Positions 23,455 to 31,996 of a stretch of 64,000 bases of DNA are shown here, in pieces (positions within the stretch are counted from its first letter, which is position 1; each line of letters opens with the position of its first letter). Source of the DNA: Leifsonia sp. NPDC080035. Its GTDB lineage: Bacteria; Actinomycetota; Actinomycetes; Actinomycetales; Microbacteriaceae. Location of the stretch: positions 1,550,001 to 1,614,000 of the forward strand of contig NZ_CP157390.1 of assembly GCF_040050925.1 (NCBI RefSeq), read 5' to 3'. Below the pieces are notes generated by a model. That model was not told where the DNA came from. It searched no databases and worked only from the letters and a program-made list of their open reading frames with translations. The translations under genes and the position numbers were made by a program.

Positions 23455-24498
23455 ATGGAACACCGCCTCCTCATCGGCACGTACACCGAACACCTCCCGC
23501 ACGTCGACGGCGTGGCGCCGGGTCTGCTCTCCGCGACCTTCGACGGCACGCGCCTCTCCGAGGCCCGGCTGGAGGTGCCGCTGACGAACCCCTCGTGGGT
23601 GACCGCCTCGCCCGACGGCGGCCATGTCTACGCCGTGGAGGAGACAGGGCCGGACGGCGGCATCGCGACGATCGAGCTGCGCGACGGCGGGCTGTACCCG
23701 CGGGGGATGGACTCGGCGGGCGGAGCGGATCCGGCGCACGTCGTCGTGCATCCGTCGGGGCGGTTCCTCCTCACGGGCACGTACGGCGGCGGCACGGTCT
23801 CGGTGTACGCGATCCGTCCGGACGGCACTCTGGGCGCGCGCACGGCGTTCGTGCAGCACGAGGGCCACGGCGCTGACGCGGCCCGCCAGGATGCGCCGCA
23901 CGTCCACCAGCTGAGCGTGGACCCGGTCACCGGCGACGTCGTCGTCGTCGACCTGGGGCTCGGCGAGGTGCGCTGGTACGCGCTCTCGGACGACGGCTCC
24001 CTGGAGCTGCGCCCGGAGGCGACCGTCGTCACGGGCGCATCCGGCCCTCGACACCTGGCGTTCCACCCGGACGGCGCGCACGCGCTGCTGGTGAACGAGC
24101 TGGACAGCACGCTCGACGTGCTGCGCAGGGACGGCGACCGCTTCGTGCGCGTGCACAGCGTCCCGACGCGTGCGCCGGGCACGGACGGTCCGAACCTGCC
24201 CGCCGCCGTGCGCGTGACGGCGGAGGGCGGGACGGTGCTGGTCACCAACCGCGGCGACGACACGGTGGCGGTGTTCGGCTTCGATGCGGGGTCGTCCACA
24301 GCGGACTTCGTCGCGGCGGTCCCCGCCGGGGGCCGGGCGCCGCGCGATCTCGTGCTGTCGCCGGAGGGCGACCGGGTCCTCGTGGCGTGCCAGGACAGCC
24401 GCGAGGTGACGGTCTTCGCCTTCGACGCCGCGGACCGCAGCCTGACCCCGCTCGGCTCGCAGGAGATCCCGACGCCGGTCTGTCTGCTGTTCCTCTGA
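23455..24498 (+). CDS. Lactonase family beta-propeller protein (6-phosphogluconolactonase-like)
   Basis: 347 residues. The ATG has AGGATGG seven to eight bases upstream. The chain is a seven-bladed propeller of the YbhE/Pgl type: LLIGTYTE at the start, repeated blades such as GRFLLTGTYGGGTVSVYAI and GPRHLAFHPDGAHALLVNEL, and LPAAVRVTAEGGTVLVTNRG. Members hydrolyse sugar lactones or muconolactone; 6-phosphogluconolactone is a common assignment. Without genes of the pentose-phosphate pathway beside it the substrate stays open. No signal peptide. Confidence 0.82.
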   Translation: MEHRLLIGTYTEHLPHVDGVAPGLLSATFDGTRLSEARLEVPLTNPSWVTASPDGGHVYAVEETGPDGGIATIELRDGGLYPRGMDSAGGADPAHVVVHPSGRFLLTGTYGGGTVSVYAIRPDGTLGARTAFVQHEGHGADAARQDAPHVHQLSVDPVTGDVVVVDLGLGEVRWYALSDDGSLELRPEATVVTGASGPRHLAFHPDGAHALLVNELDSTLDVLRRDGDRFVRVHSVPTRAPGTDGPNLPAAVRVTAEGGTVLVTNRGDDTVAVFGFDAGSSTADFVAAVPAGGRAPRDLVLSPEGDRVLVACQDSREVTVFAFDAADRSLTPLGSQEIPTPVCLLFL

Positions 24499-24544
24499 TC
24501 GCGAGCTCGTGACCGTCCCCGCTCGGTACGACTGACCCGTGCTC

Positions 24545-24571
24545 GAGCGCGGGCATACGCTGCCGGCGCTC
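24545..24571. terminator. Possible hairpin between convergent genes
   Basis: GAGCGC (24545-24550) pairs with GCGCTC (24566-24571), with GG/CC continuing inside after a one-base bulge. It sits between the lactonase stop and the stop of the minus-strand MFS gene. Confidence 0.4.
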
Positions 24572-24576
24572 CCCGC

Positions 24577-25827
24577 TCAGGCGGGCTCGGCCACCGGCTC
24601 CCGGCGCTTGACCTGGCGGACGGCGGGAGCCGCCAGCAGCGAGGCGACCAGCAGCGCGAGGATGAGGAACAGCGCGTGCAGGATGCCGAACTCCTTGCCG
24701 AGGAAGCCGATCAGCGGCGGCCCGACGAGGAAGGCGCAGTAGCCGATGATCGCGACCGCGGAGACGCGCGCCGCGGTGTTGGACGCTCCGTCGGCGGCGG
24801 CGGACATGCCGAGCGGGAAGCCGAGGGAGACGCCGAAGCCCCACAGGATCGTGCCGATGACGACGACCCACATCGGACCGCCGAGGATGAACAGCAGCAG
24901 CCCGACCACGCCCATCCCGGCCGTGATGCGGATGGCGGCGACACGGCCGATCCGGTCGACCACCGGCCCGCCGAGCACGCGGCCGACCGTCATCGCAGCG
25001 ACGAAGCAGCCGAACACCACGGCGCCGGTCGAGTTGGACTGGCCGTGGCCGTCGACGACCGCGAGGGCGACCCAGTCGTTCGCCGAGCCCTCGCCGAACG
25101 CCATGCCGAGCATGACGACGCCGATGAGGATGAGGCGCCAGTCCGCCCATACGGCCAGCGCCGTGCGCATCCGCTGCCCGAACGGCACGCGCACCTTCTC
25201 GTCCGCCTCGTCGCCGAGGTCCGCCTCGCGCGGGATGAAACGGATCGCGATCACCGCGGCGACCACCACGACGATCGCGACCAGCCCGAGGTGCCAGACG
25301 ACCGCGATGTGAAGTGCGGCGGCGGCCGCTCCGAGGCCCGCGCCGATGACGGTGCCGAGGCTGAAGCAGGCGTGCATGAGCGGCATCAGCGTCTTGCCGA
25401 TCTCGCGCTCGACCGCCGTGCCCTCCACGTTCATCATCACGTCGACCATGCCGTTGCCGAAGCCGAGCAGGATGAGGCCGATCGCGACGAGCGGGACGGC
25501 GTGCAGCACGGTGGAGCCGACGCCGATGAGCGCCGTGCCGACCGCCACGATGACAAGCCCGCCGACCATGCCCTTGTGCGGACCGAAGCGCACCAGCAGG
25601 GGCGAGGAGACGGTGAGGCCGATGATCGCGCCCGCCGACATCCCGAGGATGAGCAGGCCGACGGACGACGGATCCGTGCCGAACCCGAGGTCGTCGCGGA
25701 CGCCGGGGATGCGCGCCACCCAGGTGGCCATCGCGAGGCCGCTCAGGATGAAGATGACGAACACGGCGTTGCGCCACGCGCGCAGTTCACGGCGGTCGCG
25801 GGTGCTGTTCGGGGTCGGCTGTGACAT
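24577..25827 (-). CDS. MFS transporter
   Basis: 416 residues with twelve predicted membrane spans. ATWVARIPGVRDDLG after TM1, PLLVRFGPHKGMVGG between TM2 and TM3, and GGPVVDRIGRVAAIR at the TM8-TM9 repeat position are MFS signatures. HACFSLGTVIGAGLGA is typical of the FucP/YbjJ-like group. A charged central loop (DEADEKVRVPFGQRMR) separates the halves. It is divergent from a LacI-type gene and shares a palindromic operator with it, so substrate-induced expression of this carrier is likely; the substrate is unknown. Confidence 0.85.
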   Translation of the reverse strand: MSQPTPNSTRDRRELRAWRNAVFVIFILSGLAMATWVARIPGVRDDLGFGTDPSSVGLLILGMSAGAIIGLTVSSPLLVRFGPHKGMVGGLVIVAVGTALIGVGSTVLHAVPLVAIGLILLGFGNGMVDVMMNVEGTAVEREIGKTLMPLMHACFSLGTVIGAGLGAAAAALHIAVVWHLGLVAIVVVVAAVIAIRFIPREADLGDEADEKVRVPFGQRMRTALAVWADWRLILIGVVMLGMAFGEGSANDWVALAVVDGHGQSNSTGAVVFGCFVAAMTVGRVLGGPVVDRIGRVAAIRITAGMGVVGLLLFILGGPMWVVVIGTILWGFGVSLGFPLGMSAAADGASNTAARVSAVAIIGYCAFLVGPPLIGFLGKEFGILHALFLILALLVASLLAAPAVRQVKRREPVAEPA

Positions 25828-25884
25828 CGGCGATCCTGCTGGTCTGGTGGAGTCTGGCGGTGGGCTGACGGCGATTTTCGCCGC

Positions 25885-25912
25885 TCGAATCGTTTCGATC
25901 GAAACGATTCGA
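25885..25912. promoter_or_regulatory. 28-base perfect palindrome, LacI-family operator
   Basis: The half-site TCGAATCGTTTCGA is followed immediately by its exact reverse complement, giving a perfect palindrome with a central CG step typical of LacI-family operators. It lies between the divergent MFS gene (start 25827) and the LacI-family gene (start 25927). The most likely binder is the adjacent regulator, repressing both. A TAAGCT hexamer (25914-25919) seven bases before the GTG hints at a leaderless lacI-type transcript. Confidence 0.75.
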
Positions 25913-25926
25913 CTAAGCTACCACAC

Positions 25927-27009
25927 GTGAACGACAGCAGCACAGCCTCCGCGGGCGCCCGGCCGACGCTTGCCGCGGTCGCCAAGCTGGCGGGCGTCTC
26001 GAACTCGACGGCGTCCCTCGCCTTCTCCGGCACGGGGCCCGTCTCCGACGCCACCCGCGAGCGCGTGCTCGCCGCCGCGAAGCAGCTCGGCTACGCCGGG
26101 CCGGACCCGCGCGCGAGGTCGCTGCGCCGCGGTCGCTCGGGCATCGTCGGCGTGGTGATGGAGGAGCGCGTGCGCGACGCCTTCCGCGACCCGATCAAGA
26201 TCGCCCTGCTCGACGGCATCACCGAGGAGATCGCGGCGGTCGACGCTGGCCTGCTCATCCTCACCGACGCGGGGGAGGCGGCGCAGCGCATCGAGGACGC
26301 CCCGATGGACGCGGTGGTGCTCATCGGCTGCAGCCCGCGGCTGGACGAGTCGGTCGCCGCCCTGCGCCAGCGCGGCATCCCGCTCGTGGCCATCGAGGGC
26401 GACCCGGCGGACGACGTGCTCACCATCGGCCAGGACAATCGCGAGGCGTCGAGGATCGCCGCCCAGCACCTCCGCGACCTCGGCCACCGCGACGTCGCGG
26501 TCGTCACGCTCTCGCTGACCAGGGACAGGGCCCGCGGCCCGCTCACCCCCGACGCGATCGCGTCGGCGTCCTCCACCACCGCGCTCGACCGGCTCGCCGG
26601 GGCGCACGACGTCTTCCCCGGCGCCGGCGGCTGGGTCACGCGCGGCTCGTTCGTGGAGGAGGGGCGCATCGCCGGGACCGCGCTGCTCTCCGACCCGGCA
26701 CGGCGTCCCACCGCGATCATCGCGCAGAGCGACCTGCTGGCCGCCGGCGTGATCCGGGCCGCAGAGGAGCTGGGCCTCGAGGTGCCCGCCGACCTCAGCG
26801 TCGTCGGGTTCGACGGTGTGCGCGTCGACGGCCTCTGGCCGTACGACCTCACCACGCTCGTGCAGCCCGCGGTCGACAAGGGCCGCGCCGCCGGCCGGGC
26901 GGTCGTCGACATGCTGGAGGGCGCCGCCGCGCAGCCCTCCTCGTTCACGAGCGTGTTCCACCAGGGCAACACCACCGCGGCCCCCGCCACCCCGCCGAAG
27001 GGCGCGTAG
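25927..27009 (+). CDS. LacI family transcriptional regulator
   Basis: 360 residues from a GTG start. The N-terminal helix-turn-helix is PTLAAVAKLAGVSNSTASLAF, followed by the hinge region RARSLRRGRSGIVGVVM. The periplasmic-binding-like sensor domain includes HLRDLGHRDVAVVTLS and LSVVGFDGVRVDGLWPYDLTT with the usual dimer interface. It should bind the 28-base palindrome just upstream and control the divergent MFS gene and itself. The ligand is unknown. The MATE exporter follows without a clear separate promoter. Confidence 0.92.
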   Translation: MNDSSTASAGARPTLAAVAKLAGVSNSTASLAFSGTGPVSDATRERVLAAAKQLGYAGPDPRARSLRRGRSGIVGVVMEERVRDAFRDPIKIALLDGITEEIAAVDAGLLILTDAGEAAQRIEDAPMDAVVLIGCSPRLDESVAALRQRGIPLVAIEGDPADDVLTIGQDNREASRIAAQHLRDLGHRDVAVVTLSLTRDRARGPLTPDAIASASSTTALDRLAGAHDVFPGAGGWVTRGSFVEEGRIAGTALLSDPARRPTAIIAQSDLLAAGVIRAAEELGLEVPADLSVVGFDGVRVDGLWPYDLTTLVQPAVDKGRAAGRAVVDMLEGAAAQPSSFTSVFHQGNTTAAPATPPKGA

Positions 27010-27039
27010 TTGTCACTTTCGCGACCCGAAAGCGACAAC
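27009..27039. repeat. Inverted repeat overlapping the lacI stop / MATE start region
   Basis: GTTGTC-A-CTTTCG (27009-27021) and CGAAAG-C-GACAAC (27027-27039) form a 13-position stem with one A/C mismatch and a five-base loop. It begins on the last base of the regulator's stop codon and ends four bases before the GTG of the MATE gene. It may be an operator, a transcript hairpin attenuating the downstream gene, or a dispersed intergenic repeat. Confidence 0.6.
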
Positions 27040-27042
27040 AAC

Positions 27043-28383
27043 GTGCCCCTCGTCGGACGCCTGAAGCGTCCCCTCGACCGGGAGATCCTGCGGCTCGCCG
27101 TGCCCGCGCTCGGCGCCCTCGTCGCCGAGCCGCTGTTCCTGCTCGCCGACTCCGCGCTCGTCGGGCACCTCGGCGTCGCGCCGCTCGCCGGTCTCGGAAT
27201 CGCCAGTGCCGTGCTGCAGACCATCGTCGGGCTCATGGTCTTCCTCGCCTACTCCACCACTCCCGCCGTCGCACGCCGGCTGGGCGCGGGCGACGAGCGC
27301 GGGGCCGTGGCCGCCGGGGTCGACGGCTGCTGGCTGGCCCTCGGCCTCGGCATCGTGCTGGCCATCGCCGGCTGGCTCGCCGCTCCGTTCCTCGTCGGGC
27401 TGTTCGGCGCCTCCGCCGCGGTCACCGGCCAGGCCGCCGTCTACCTCACGCTCTCCATGCTCGGCCTGCCCGCGATGCTCCTCGTGTTCGCGGCAACCGG
27501 CCTGCTGCGCGGCCTGCAGGACACCCGGACCCCGCTCGCGGTCGCCGTCGCGGGATTCGCGGCGAACATCCTGCTGAACGTCCTCTTCATCTATGGGATG
27601 CGCCTCGGCATCGCCGGCTCGGCCCTCGGCACGGTCGTCGCGCAGTGGGGGATGGTCGTCGTCTACGTCGTGATCGTCGCGCGGCACGCCCGCCGGGCCG
27701 GGGCGCCGCTGCTCCCGCACCACGCCGGGATCGGCCGCACCGCCCGCGCCGGCGGCTGGCTGCTCCTGCGCACCGCGAGCCTGCGGGCCGCGATGCTGCT
27801 CGCGGTGTTCGCCGCGACCCGGCTCGGACCGGACGAGCTCGCCGCCTTCCAGGTGACGATGACCGTGTTCGCGACCCTCGCGTTCGCGCTCGACGCCCTC
27901 GCGATCGCGGCGCAGGCGCTCGTCGGGAAGGGCCTCGGCGCCGGCGAGCTGGAGGACGTCCGCGAAGTGCTCCGGCGCTGCGTGCAGTGGGGGATCGGCG
28001 CGGGCGTCGTTCTCGGCGTCGTCACGATCGCGCTCAGTCCGGTCGCGGCCGGGCTGTTCACCGGCGACGCGTCCGTCGCCTCGCTGCTGCCGGTCGCCCT
28101 CGCCATCATCGGCGTGAGCGCTCCGCTCGGCGGGTATGTCTTCGTGCTCGACGGTGTGCTGATCGGAGCCGGGGACGCCCGCTACCTCGCGCTCACCGGC
28201 GTCGTCAACGTTGCCGTGTTCGTGCCGCTCGCGGTCGCCGTCGTCGCGTGGGGGTCGCACGACGCGGGGGGCCTTGCTGCGCTCACGGCCGCCTTCGCCT
28301 TCGGCTACCTGGGCGCGCGGGCCGTGACGCTCGGCCTGCGCGCCCGGGGCCGCGTGTGGATGCGAGCCGGCGCGGAGGTGTGA
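27043..28383 (+). CDS. MATE family efflux transporter (DinF-like)
   Basis: 446 residues from the GTG at 27043. A TTG at 27010 is in frame, but it lies inside a stem-loop and would add non-conserved residues. Twelve membrane spans are predicted. LDREILRLAVPALGALVAEPLFLLADSALVGHLG is the DinF-type N-terminus of MATE exporters (given here in shortened reading: ALVAEPLFLLADSALVGHLG), and LGTVVAQWGMVVVYVVIV and GLLRGLQDTRTPL are also conserved. It exports cationic drugs or metabolites using an ion gradient. The stop is directly adjacent to the stop of the convergent fasciclin gene. Confidence 0.9.
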   Translation: MPLVGRLKRPLDREILRLAVPALGALVAEPLFLLADSALVGHLGVAPLAGLGIASAVLQTIVGLMVFLAYSTTPAVARRLGAGDERGAVAAGVDGCWLALGLGIVLAIAGWLAAPFLVGLFGASAAVTGQAAVYLTLSMLGLPAMLLVFAATGLLRGLQDTRTPLAVAVAGFAANILLNVLFIYGMRLGIAGSALGTVVAQWGMVVVYVVIVARHARRAGAPLLPHHAGIGRTARAGGWLLLRTASLRAAMLLAVFAATRLGPDELAAFQVTMTVFATLAFALDALAIAAQALVGKGLGAGELEDVREVLRRCVQWGIGAGVVLGVVTIALSPVAAGLFTGDASVASLLPVALAIIGVSAPLGGYVFVLDGVLIGAGDARYLALTGVVNVAVFVPLAVAVVAWGSHDAGGLAALTAAFAFGYLGARAVTLGLRARGRVWMRAGAEV

Positions 28384-29040
28384 CTACTTCGTCGGCATCA
28401 GCACGCCGTCGATCAGGTAGACCGTCGCGTTGGCGGTGTGGACGCCGCCGCAGATGACGTTCGCGTCGTTCACCTTGAGGCTGTCGCCCGAGCCGGTCAC
28501 CGTGACCTCGCCGCCCTCGACCGTCTTGTGGGTGCCGACGATGTCCTTCGGCGCGATCTGGCCGGGGACGACGTGGTACGTCAGGATCTTCGTCAGGGTC
28601 GCCGCGCCGGCGTCCGTCTTCAGCGAGTCGATCGTGGCGGCGTCGATCTTCTTGAACGCGTCGTCGACCGGCGCGAAGACCGTGAACTGGCCGCCGTTGA
28701 GGGTGTCGACCAGGTTCACCTTCGCGTTGAGCTTGCCGGAGACGGCGGACACGAGGGTGGTGAGCAGCGGGTTGTTGCTGGCGGCGGTCGCCACCGGGTC
28801 CTCCGCCATCCCGGCGACCGAGCCGGAACCGGACGGCACCTGCTTCGCGTAGGCGGCGCAACCCGGGCCGACGAGGTCGGCGGCGGGATCCATGGATGCG
28901 CTCGCCGACGGGGAAGGCGACATCATCGCCTTCCCGGTGTCGGTGGATGAGGATCCGGCGCCCGACGAGCAGGCGGTGAGGGCGAGGGCGGCGGCAGCGA
29001 GGACGCCGAACGCCGCGGCGTGGAGCTTGGTGGTGCGCAT
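28384..29040 (-). CDS. Fasciclin (FAS1)-domain lipoprotein
   Basis: 218 residues. A lipoprotein signal ends at LALTAC (Cys24), and the ATG is preceded by AGGAGA. After a Ser/Thr/Met linker, the FAS1 domain covers about residues 75-218. Its conserved boxes are FTVFAPVDDAFKKID (H1-like), LTKILTYHVVPGQIAPKDI (YH box) and ANATVYLIDGVLMPTK. The protein resembles mycobacterial MPT70/MPB83-type secreted antigens. It is divergent from a membrane molybdopterin enzyme, a neighbour pair seen in other actinobacteria, and is expected on the outer face of the membrane with an adhesive or redox-stress role that is not established. Confidence 0.9.
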   Translation of the reverse strand: MRTTKLHAAAFGVLAAAALALTACSSGAGSSSTDTGKAMMSPSPSASASMDPAADLVGPGCAAYAKQVPSGSGSVAGMAEDPVATAASNNPLLTTLVSAVSGKLNAKVNLVDTLNGGQFTVFAPVDDAFKKIDAATIDSLKTDAGAATLTKILTYHVVPGQIAPKDIVGTHKTVEGGEVTVTGSGDSLKVNDANVICGGVHTANATVYLIDGVLMPTK

Positions 29041-29110
29041 GATTTCTCCTTCGGAAGGGATCCGGAACGGGCGGTCGCAGCTGCGGCCGTCGACAGGGGT
29101 TCGGCGGCAC

Positions 29111-29168
29111 GCGCCGATCGGATTGGTCGGGTGCCGGAATCCCTCGGACGGCAATCCGATCCCGGCGC
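29111..29168. promoter_or_regulatory. Long spaced inverted repeat in the fasciclin / oxidoreductase divergent gap
   Basis: GATCGGATTG (29116-29125) and CAATCCGATC (29152-29161) are a perfect ten-base inverted repeat separated by 26 bases. Outside them GCGCC and GGCGC continue the symmetry with a two-base bulge. It occupies the 146-base gap between two divergent starts, so it is a candidate binding site for a dimeric regulator or a DNA cruciform. No regulator gene is adjacent. Confidence 0.5.
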
Positions 29169-29186
29169 CCGCCGCGAAGAGAGGGC

Positions 29187-30728
29187 ATGAGACGCAGAAC
29201 GGCCACGTATGCCTGGGCCGCCGCCGCGGGAGCGGTGAGCGGTGGCGTGTTCCTCGCGATCGCGGAGCTGGTCGCCGTGCTCGTCGCGAACGATGCGGGC
29301 CCCGTGCTCGCGGTCGGGTCCTTCGTGATCGACATCGTGCCGCGCCCGGCGAAGGAGCTCGCCATCCAGCTGTTCGGTTCGAACGACAAGCTGTTCCTGC
29401 TCGCGAGCCTCGGCATCGCGGTGCTCGTCGGCGCCATCGTGGCCGGAATCCTCGAACGCCTGCGGCGCTTCGCGGGAGCCGGACTGATGCTGGTCGCGGG
29501 AGTCGCGGCGGTGGCCGCCACCGTCACCCGCACGGGTGCGGCAACGCTCGCCTTCCTGCCGTCAGCGCTGGGTGCGCTCGCCGGTGCAGCGTCGCTCGTT
29601 CTCCTGGTCGACCGGCTGCGCGCGTGGCGGCCGGCGGCGGCCGCCGAGGCGCGGTCCCCGCTCGGCCGGCGCCGGTTCCTGGTCGCGCTCGCCGCCGCCG
29701 CGGTCGGAGCAGCGGTCGTCGGAGCGGGCTCGCTGCTCGGCTCCGCCGCGACGTCGTCGATCGCCGCGGTGCGCGCGGCGCTCCGGCTGCCCGCGCCGCG
29801 CTCGCGGGTCCGCATCCCGGACGGCGCCTCGCTCGACGTGCCGGGGATCAGTCCGCTCTTCACGGCGAATCGCGACTTCTACCGCGTGGACACGGCTCTG
29901 ACCGTGCCGTCGGTCGACCCTGGCACGTGGCGGCTGGCGATCGGCGGGCTGGTGGCCGAGCCGGTGCGGCTGAGTTTCGACGATCTGCTCCGGATGGGCC
30001 TGCACGAGTACTCGATCACGATGACGTGCGTCTCGAACGAGGTCGGGGGCAACCTCGTCGGCTCGGCGCGCTGGCTGGGCGTGCCCGTGCGGGACGTTCT
30101 CGCGCTCGCCCGTCCGCGCCGCGGCGCCGACATGGTGCTCTCGCGCAGCGTCGACGGCTTCACGGCGAGCACGCCGCTGGAGGCGCTCACCGATCCGGGC
30201 AGGGACGCCATCCTCGCGGTCGGGATGAACGGCGAGCCGCTCCCGCTCGAGCACGGCTTCCCCGTCCGGATGGTGGTACCCGGCCTGTACGGTTACGTCT
30301 CGGCGACCAAGTGGCTCACCGAGCTGAAGGTCACCACCTTCGCCGCGGATCAGGCGTACTGGACGCCGCGCGGATACAGCCCGAAGGCGCCGATCAAGCT
30401 GTCGAGCCGCATCGACACCCCGCGCATCGACCGCGCCGTCCCCGCCGGCCCGACGACCATCGCCGGGGTCGCCTGGGCGCAGCACACGGGCGTGCGCAGC
30501 GTCGAGGTGCGCATCGACGGCGGCGACTGGCGGCCCGCGCGTCTCTCCACGCCCGTGAACGCCGACACCTGGGTGCAATGGTCGCTGCCGTGGGAGGCGA
30601 CCAGCGGCACGCACACGCTGTCCGTGCGCGCGACGGACGCCGCCGGGCGCGTCCAGGAGGAGAAGCGCACCCCGATCGCGCCCGACGGCTCCACCGGGTG
30701 GCAGAGCACCCTGGTGCGCGTCAGCTGA
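29187..30728 (+). CDS. Membrane-bound molybdopterin-dependent oxidoreductase (sulfite-oxidase family)
   Basis: 513 residues. Four membrane segments occupy about residues 5-150. Then comes RRRFLVALAAAAVGAAVVG (about 162-180), a fifth, twin-arginine-like segment. The soluble domain follows: FTANRDFYRVDTALTVPSVD, the molybdenum-ligand Cys281 in ITMTCVSNEVGGNLVGSARW, PGLYGYVSATKWLTELK, and a C-terminal Mo-cofactor dimerisation domain (IAGVAWAQHTGVRSVEVRID). The active site is probably outside the cytoplasm. The substrate is unknown, as for most of this family. Its last eight bases overlap the end of the convergent amidohydrolase gene. Confidence 0.88.
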   Translation: MRRRTATYAWAAAAGAVSGGVFLAIAELVAVLVANDAGPVLAVGSFVIDIVPRPAKELAIQLFGSNDKLFLLASLGIAVLVGAIVAGILERLRRFAGAGLMLVAGVAAVAATVTRTGAATLAFLPSALGALAGAASLVLLVDRLRAWRPAAAAEARSPLGRRRFLVALAAAAVGAAVVGAGSLLGSAATSSIAAVRAALRLPAPRSRVRIPDGASLDVPGISPLFTANRDFYRVDTALTVPSVDPGTWRLAIGGLVAEPVRLSFDDLLRMGLHEYSITMTCVSNEVGGNLVGSARWLGVPVRDVLALARPRRGADMVLSRSVDGFTASTPLEALTDPGRDAILAVGMNGEPLPLEHGFPVRMVVPGLYGYVSATKWLTELKVTTFAADQAYWTPRGYSPKAPIKLSSRIDTPRIDRAVPAGPTTIAGVAWAQHTGVRSVEVRIDGGDWRPARLSTPVNADTWVQWSLPWEATSGTHTLSVRATDAAGRVQEEKRTPIAPDGSTGWQSTLVRVS

Positions 30729-31938
30729 CGGGTCGCAGCCATTCCCGCGCCGCGACGACGAGGGCCCGGACGCCGATGCCGATGGTCGGCTGCGCGAGCG
30801 GTGCGAAGTGCGGGGAGTGGTTGGAGGGGATGTCCGACTCCACGGTCCCGGCCGCCATCGCCGCCAGCACCTTCTCCGGGTCGCCGCCGCCGAGCATCCA
30901 GTAGACGAGCGGCACACCTGCGGCCGTCGCCAGGTTGCCGACGTCCTCGCTGCCGGAGAGCGCGCCCGGTTCCAGCACCGCCTGCTCGCCGAACTCCGCG
31001 GCGAACGCGGCGTTCACGCGTGCGGTCGCGTCCGGATCGTTGACGGTCACGGGATAGCGCTCGCCCCACGACACCTCGGGCTCCTGGACCGCTCCGCTCG
31101 CCTGCGCCTCGGCGCGGATGATCCGGTCGACGGCGCCGAGCGTCTTCGCGCGCACCTCCTCCGAGAAGCTGCGCACGCTGATGCCGAGAGTCGCGTCCGC
31201 CGCGATGATGTTGTTCTTCGTCCCGGCGTGCAGCGTGCCGACGGTGACGACGGCGGTCTCCTGCGCCGCGATCTCGCGCGAGACCACGGTCTGCAGACGC
31301 ATGACGGTCGCGGCGGCCATGACGACGGGGTCGATGGTCGTCTCGGGGCGGGAGCCGTGGCCGCCGCGGCCGTGCAGCGTCACCTCGAACGCATCCACCG
31401 CGGCCATGGCCGGCCCGGAGTGCGCACCGACCATCCCGGCGGGGAACGGCGTGACGTGCTGGCCGAGCACCACGTCCGGCACCGGCACCCTCGAGTACAG
31501 GCCGTCCTCGACCATCACCTGAGCACCGCCGCCGTGCTCCTCCGCGGGCTGGAACACGGCGACGACGGTGCCGCTCCAGTCGTCGCGCGTGGCGGCCAGC
31601 CGCTCCACCGCGCCGAGCAGGCAGGTGATGTGGATGTCGTGGCCGCACGCGTGCATCACCGGGACGGAGTTGCCGTGCTCATCCTCGACGGTCTGGGTGG
31701 AGGCCCACTCGAGTCCGGTGTCCTCGCGGACCGGGAGCCCGTCCATGTCGGCGCGCAGCAGCACCGTGGGTCCGTCGCCGTTGCGCAGCACCCCCGCGAC
31801 GCCGGTTCTGCCGACGCCGGTGTGGACCTCGAGGCCCAGCTCGGTGAGGTGTCCGGCGACGACGCCGGCGGTGCGGTGCTCTGCGAAGGAGAGCTCGGGA
31901 TGGGCGTGCAGGTCGCGGTACAGGGCTTCGAGATCCAT
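30721..31938 (-). CDS. M20 family amidohydrolase (amino-acid N-acyl hydrolase)
   Basis: 405 residues. Metal-binding and catalytic motifs of the IAA-amino-acid hydrolase/hippuricase branch are present: LLRADMDGLPV, MHACGHDIHITCLLGAVERL, VFQPAEEHGGGAQVMVEDGL, and GQHVTPFPAGMVGAHSG. The C-terminal SNHSPHFAP gives the last His ligand. The dimerisation lid is in the middle (FEVTLHGRGGHGSRPE). It should be a cytoplasmic enzyme removing an acyl or aryl group from an amino acid; the physiological substrate is unknown. Single gene. Confidence 0.92.
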   Translation of the reverse strand: MDLEALYRDLHAHPELSFAEHRTAGVVAGHLTELGLEVHTGVGRTGVAGVLRNGDGPTVLLRADMDGLPVREDTGLEWASTQTVEDEHGNSVPVMHACGHDIHITCLLGAVERLAATRDDWSGTVVAVFQPAEEHGGGAQVMVEDGLYSRVPVPDVVLGQHVTPFPAGMVGAHSGPAMAAVDAFEVTLHGRGGHGSRPETTIDPVVMAAATVMRLQTVVSREIAAQETAVVTVGTLHAGTKNNIIAADATLGISVRSFSEEVRAKTLGAVDRIIRAEAQASGAVQEPEVSWGERYPVTVNDPDATARVNAAFAAEFGEQAVLEPGALSGSEDVGNLATAAGVPLVYWMLGGGDPEKVLAAMAAGTVESDIPSNHSPHFAPLAQPTIGIGVRALVVAAREWLRPVS

Positions 31939-31996
31939 GAGCCCACCCTAAGAGGTCGGGGTCCGCGGGGCCCAGGATGCGCGCTACCATCGCCCG

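Noticed and set aside
23455..24498. Firm assignment as the 6-phosphogluconolactonase of the pentose-phosphate pathway
   Set aside because: The propeller family includes several lactonases and no pathway genes adjoin it, so only the family call is kept.
27010..27042. TTG at 27010 as the MATE start codon
   Set aside because: It lies within the inverted repeat, directly after the preceding stop, lacks a ribosome site and would add eleven non-conserved residues.
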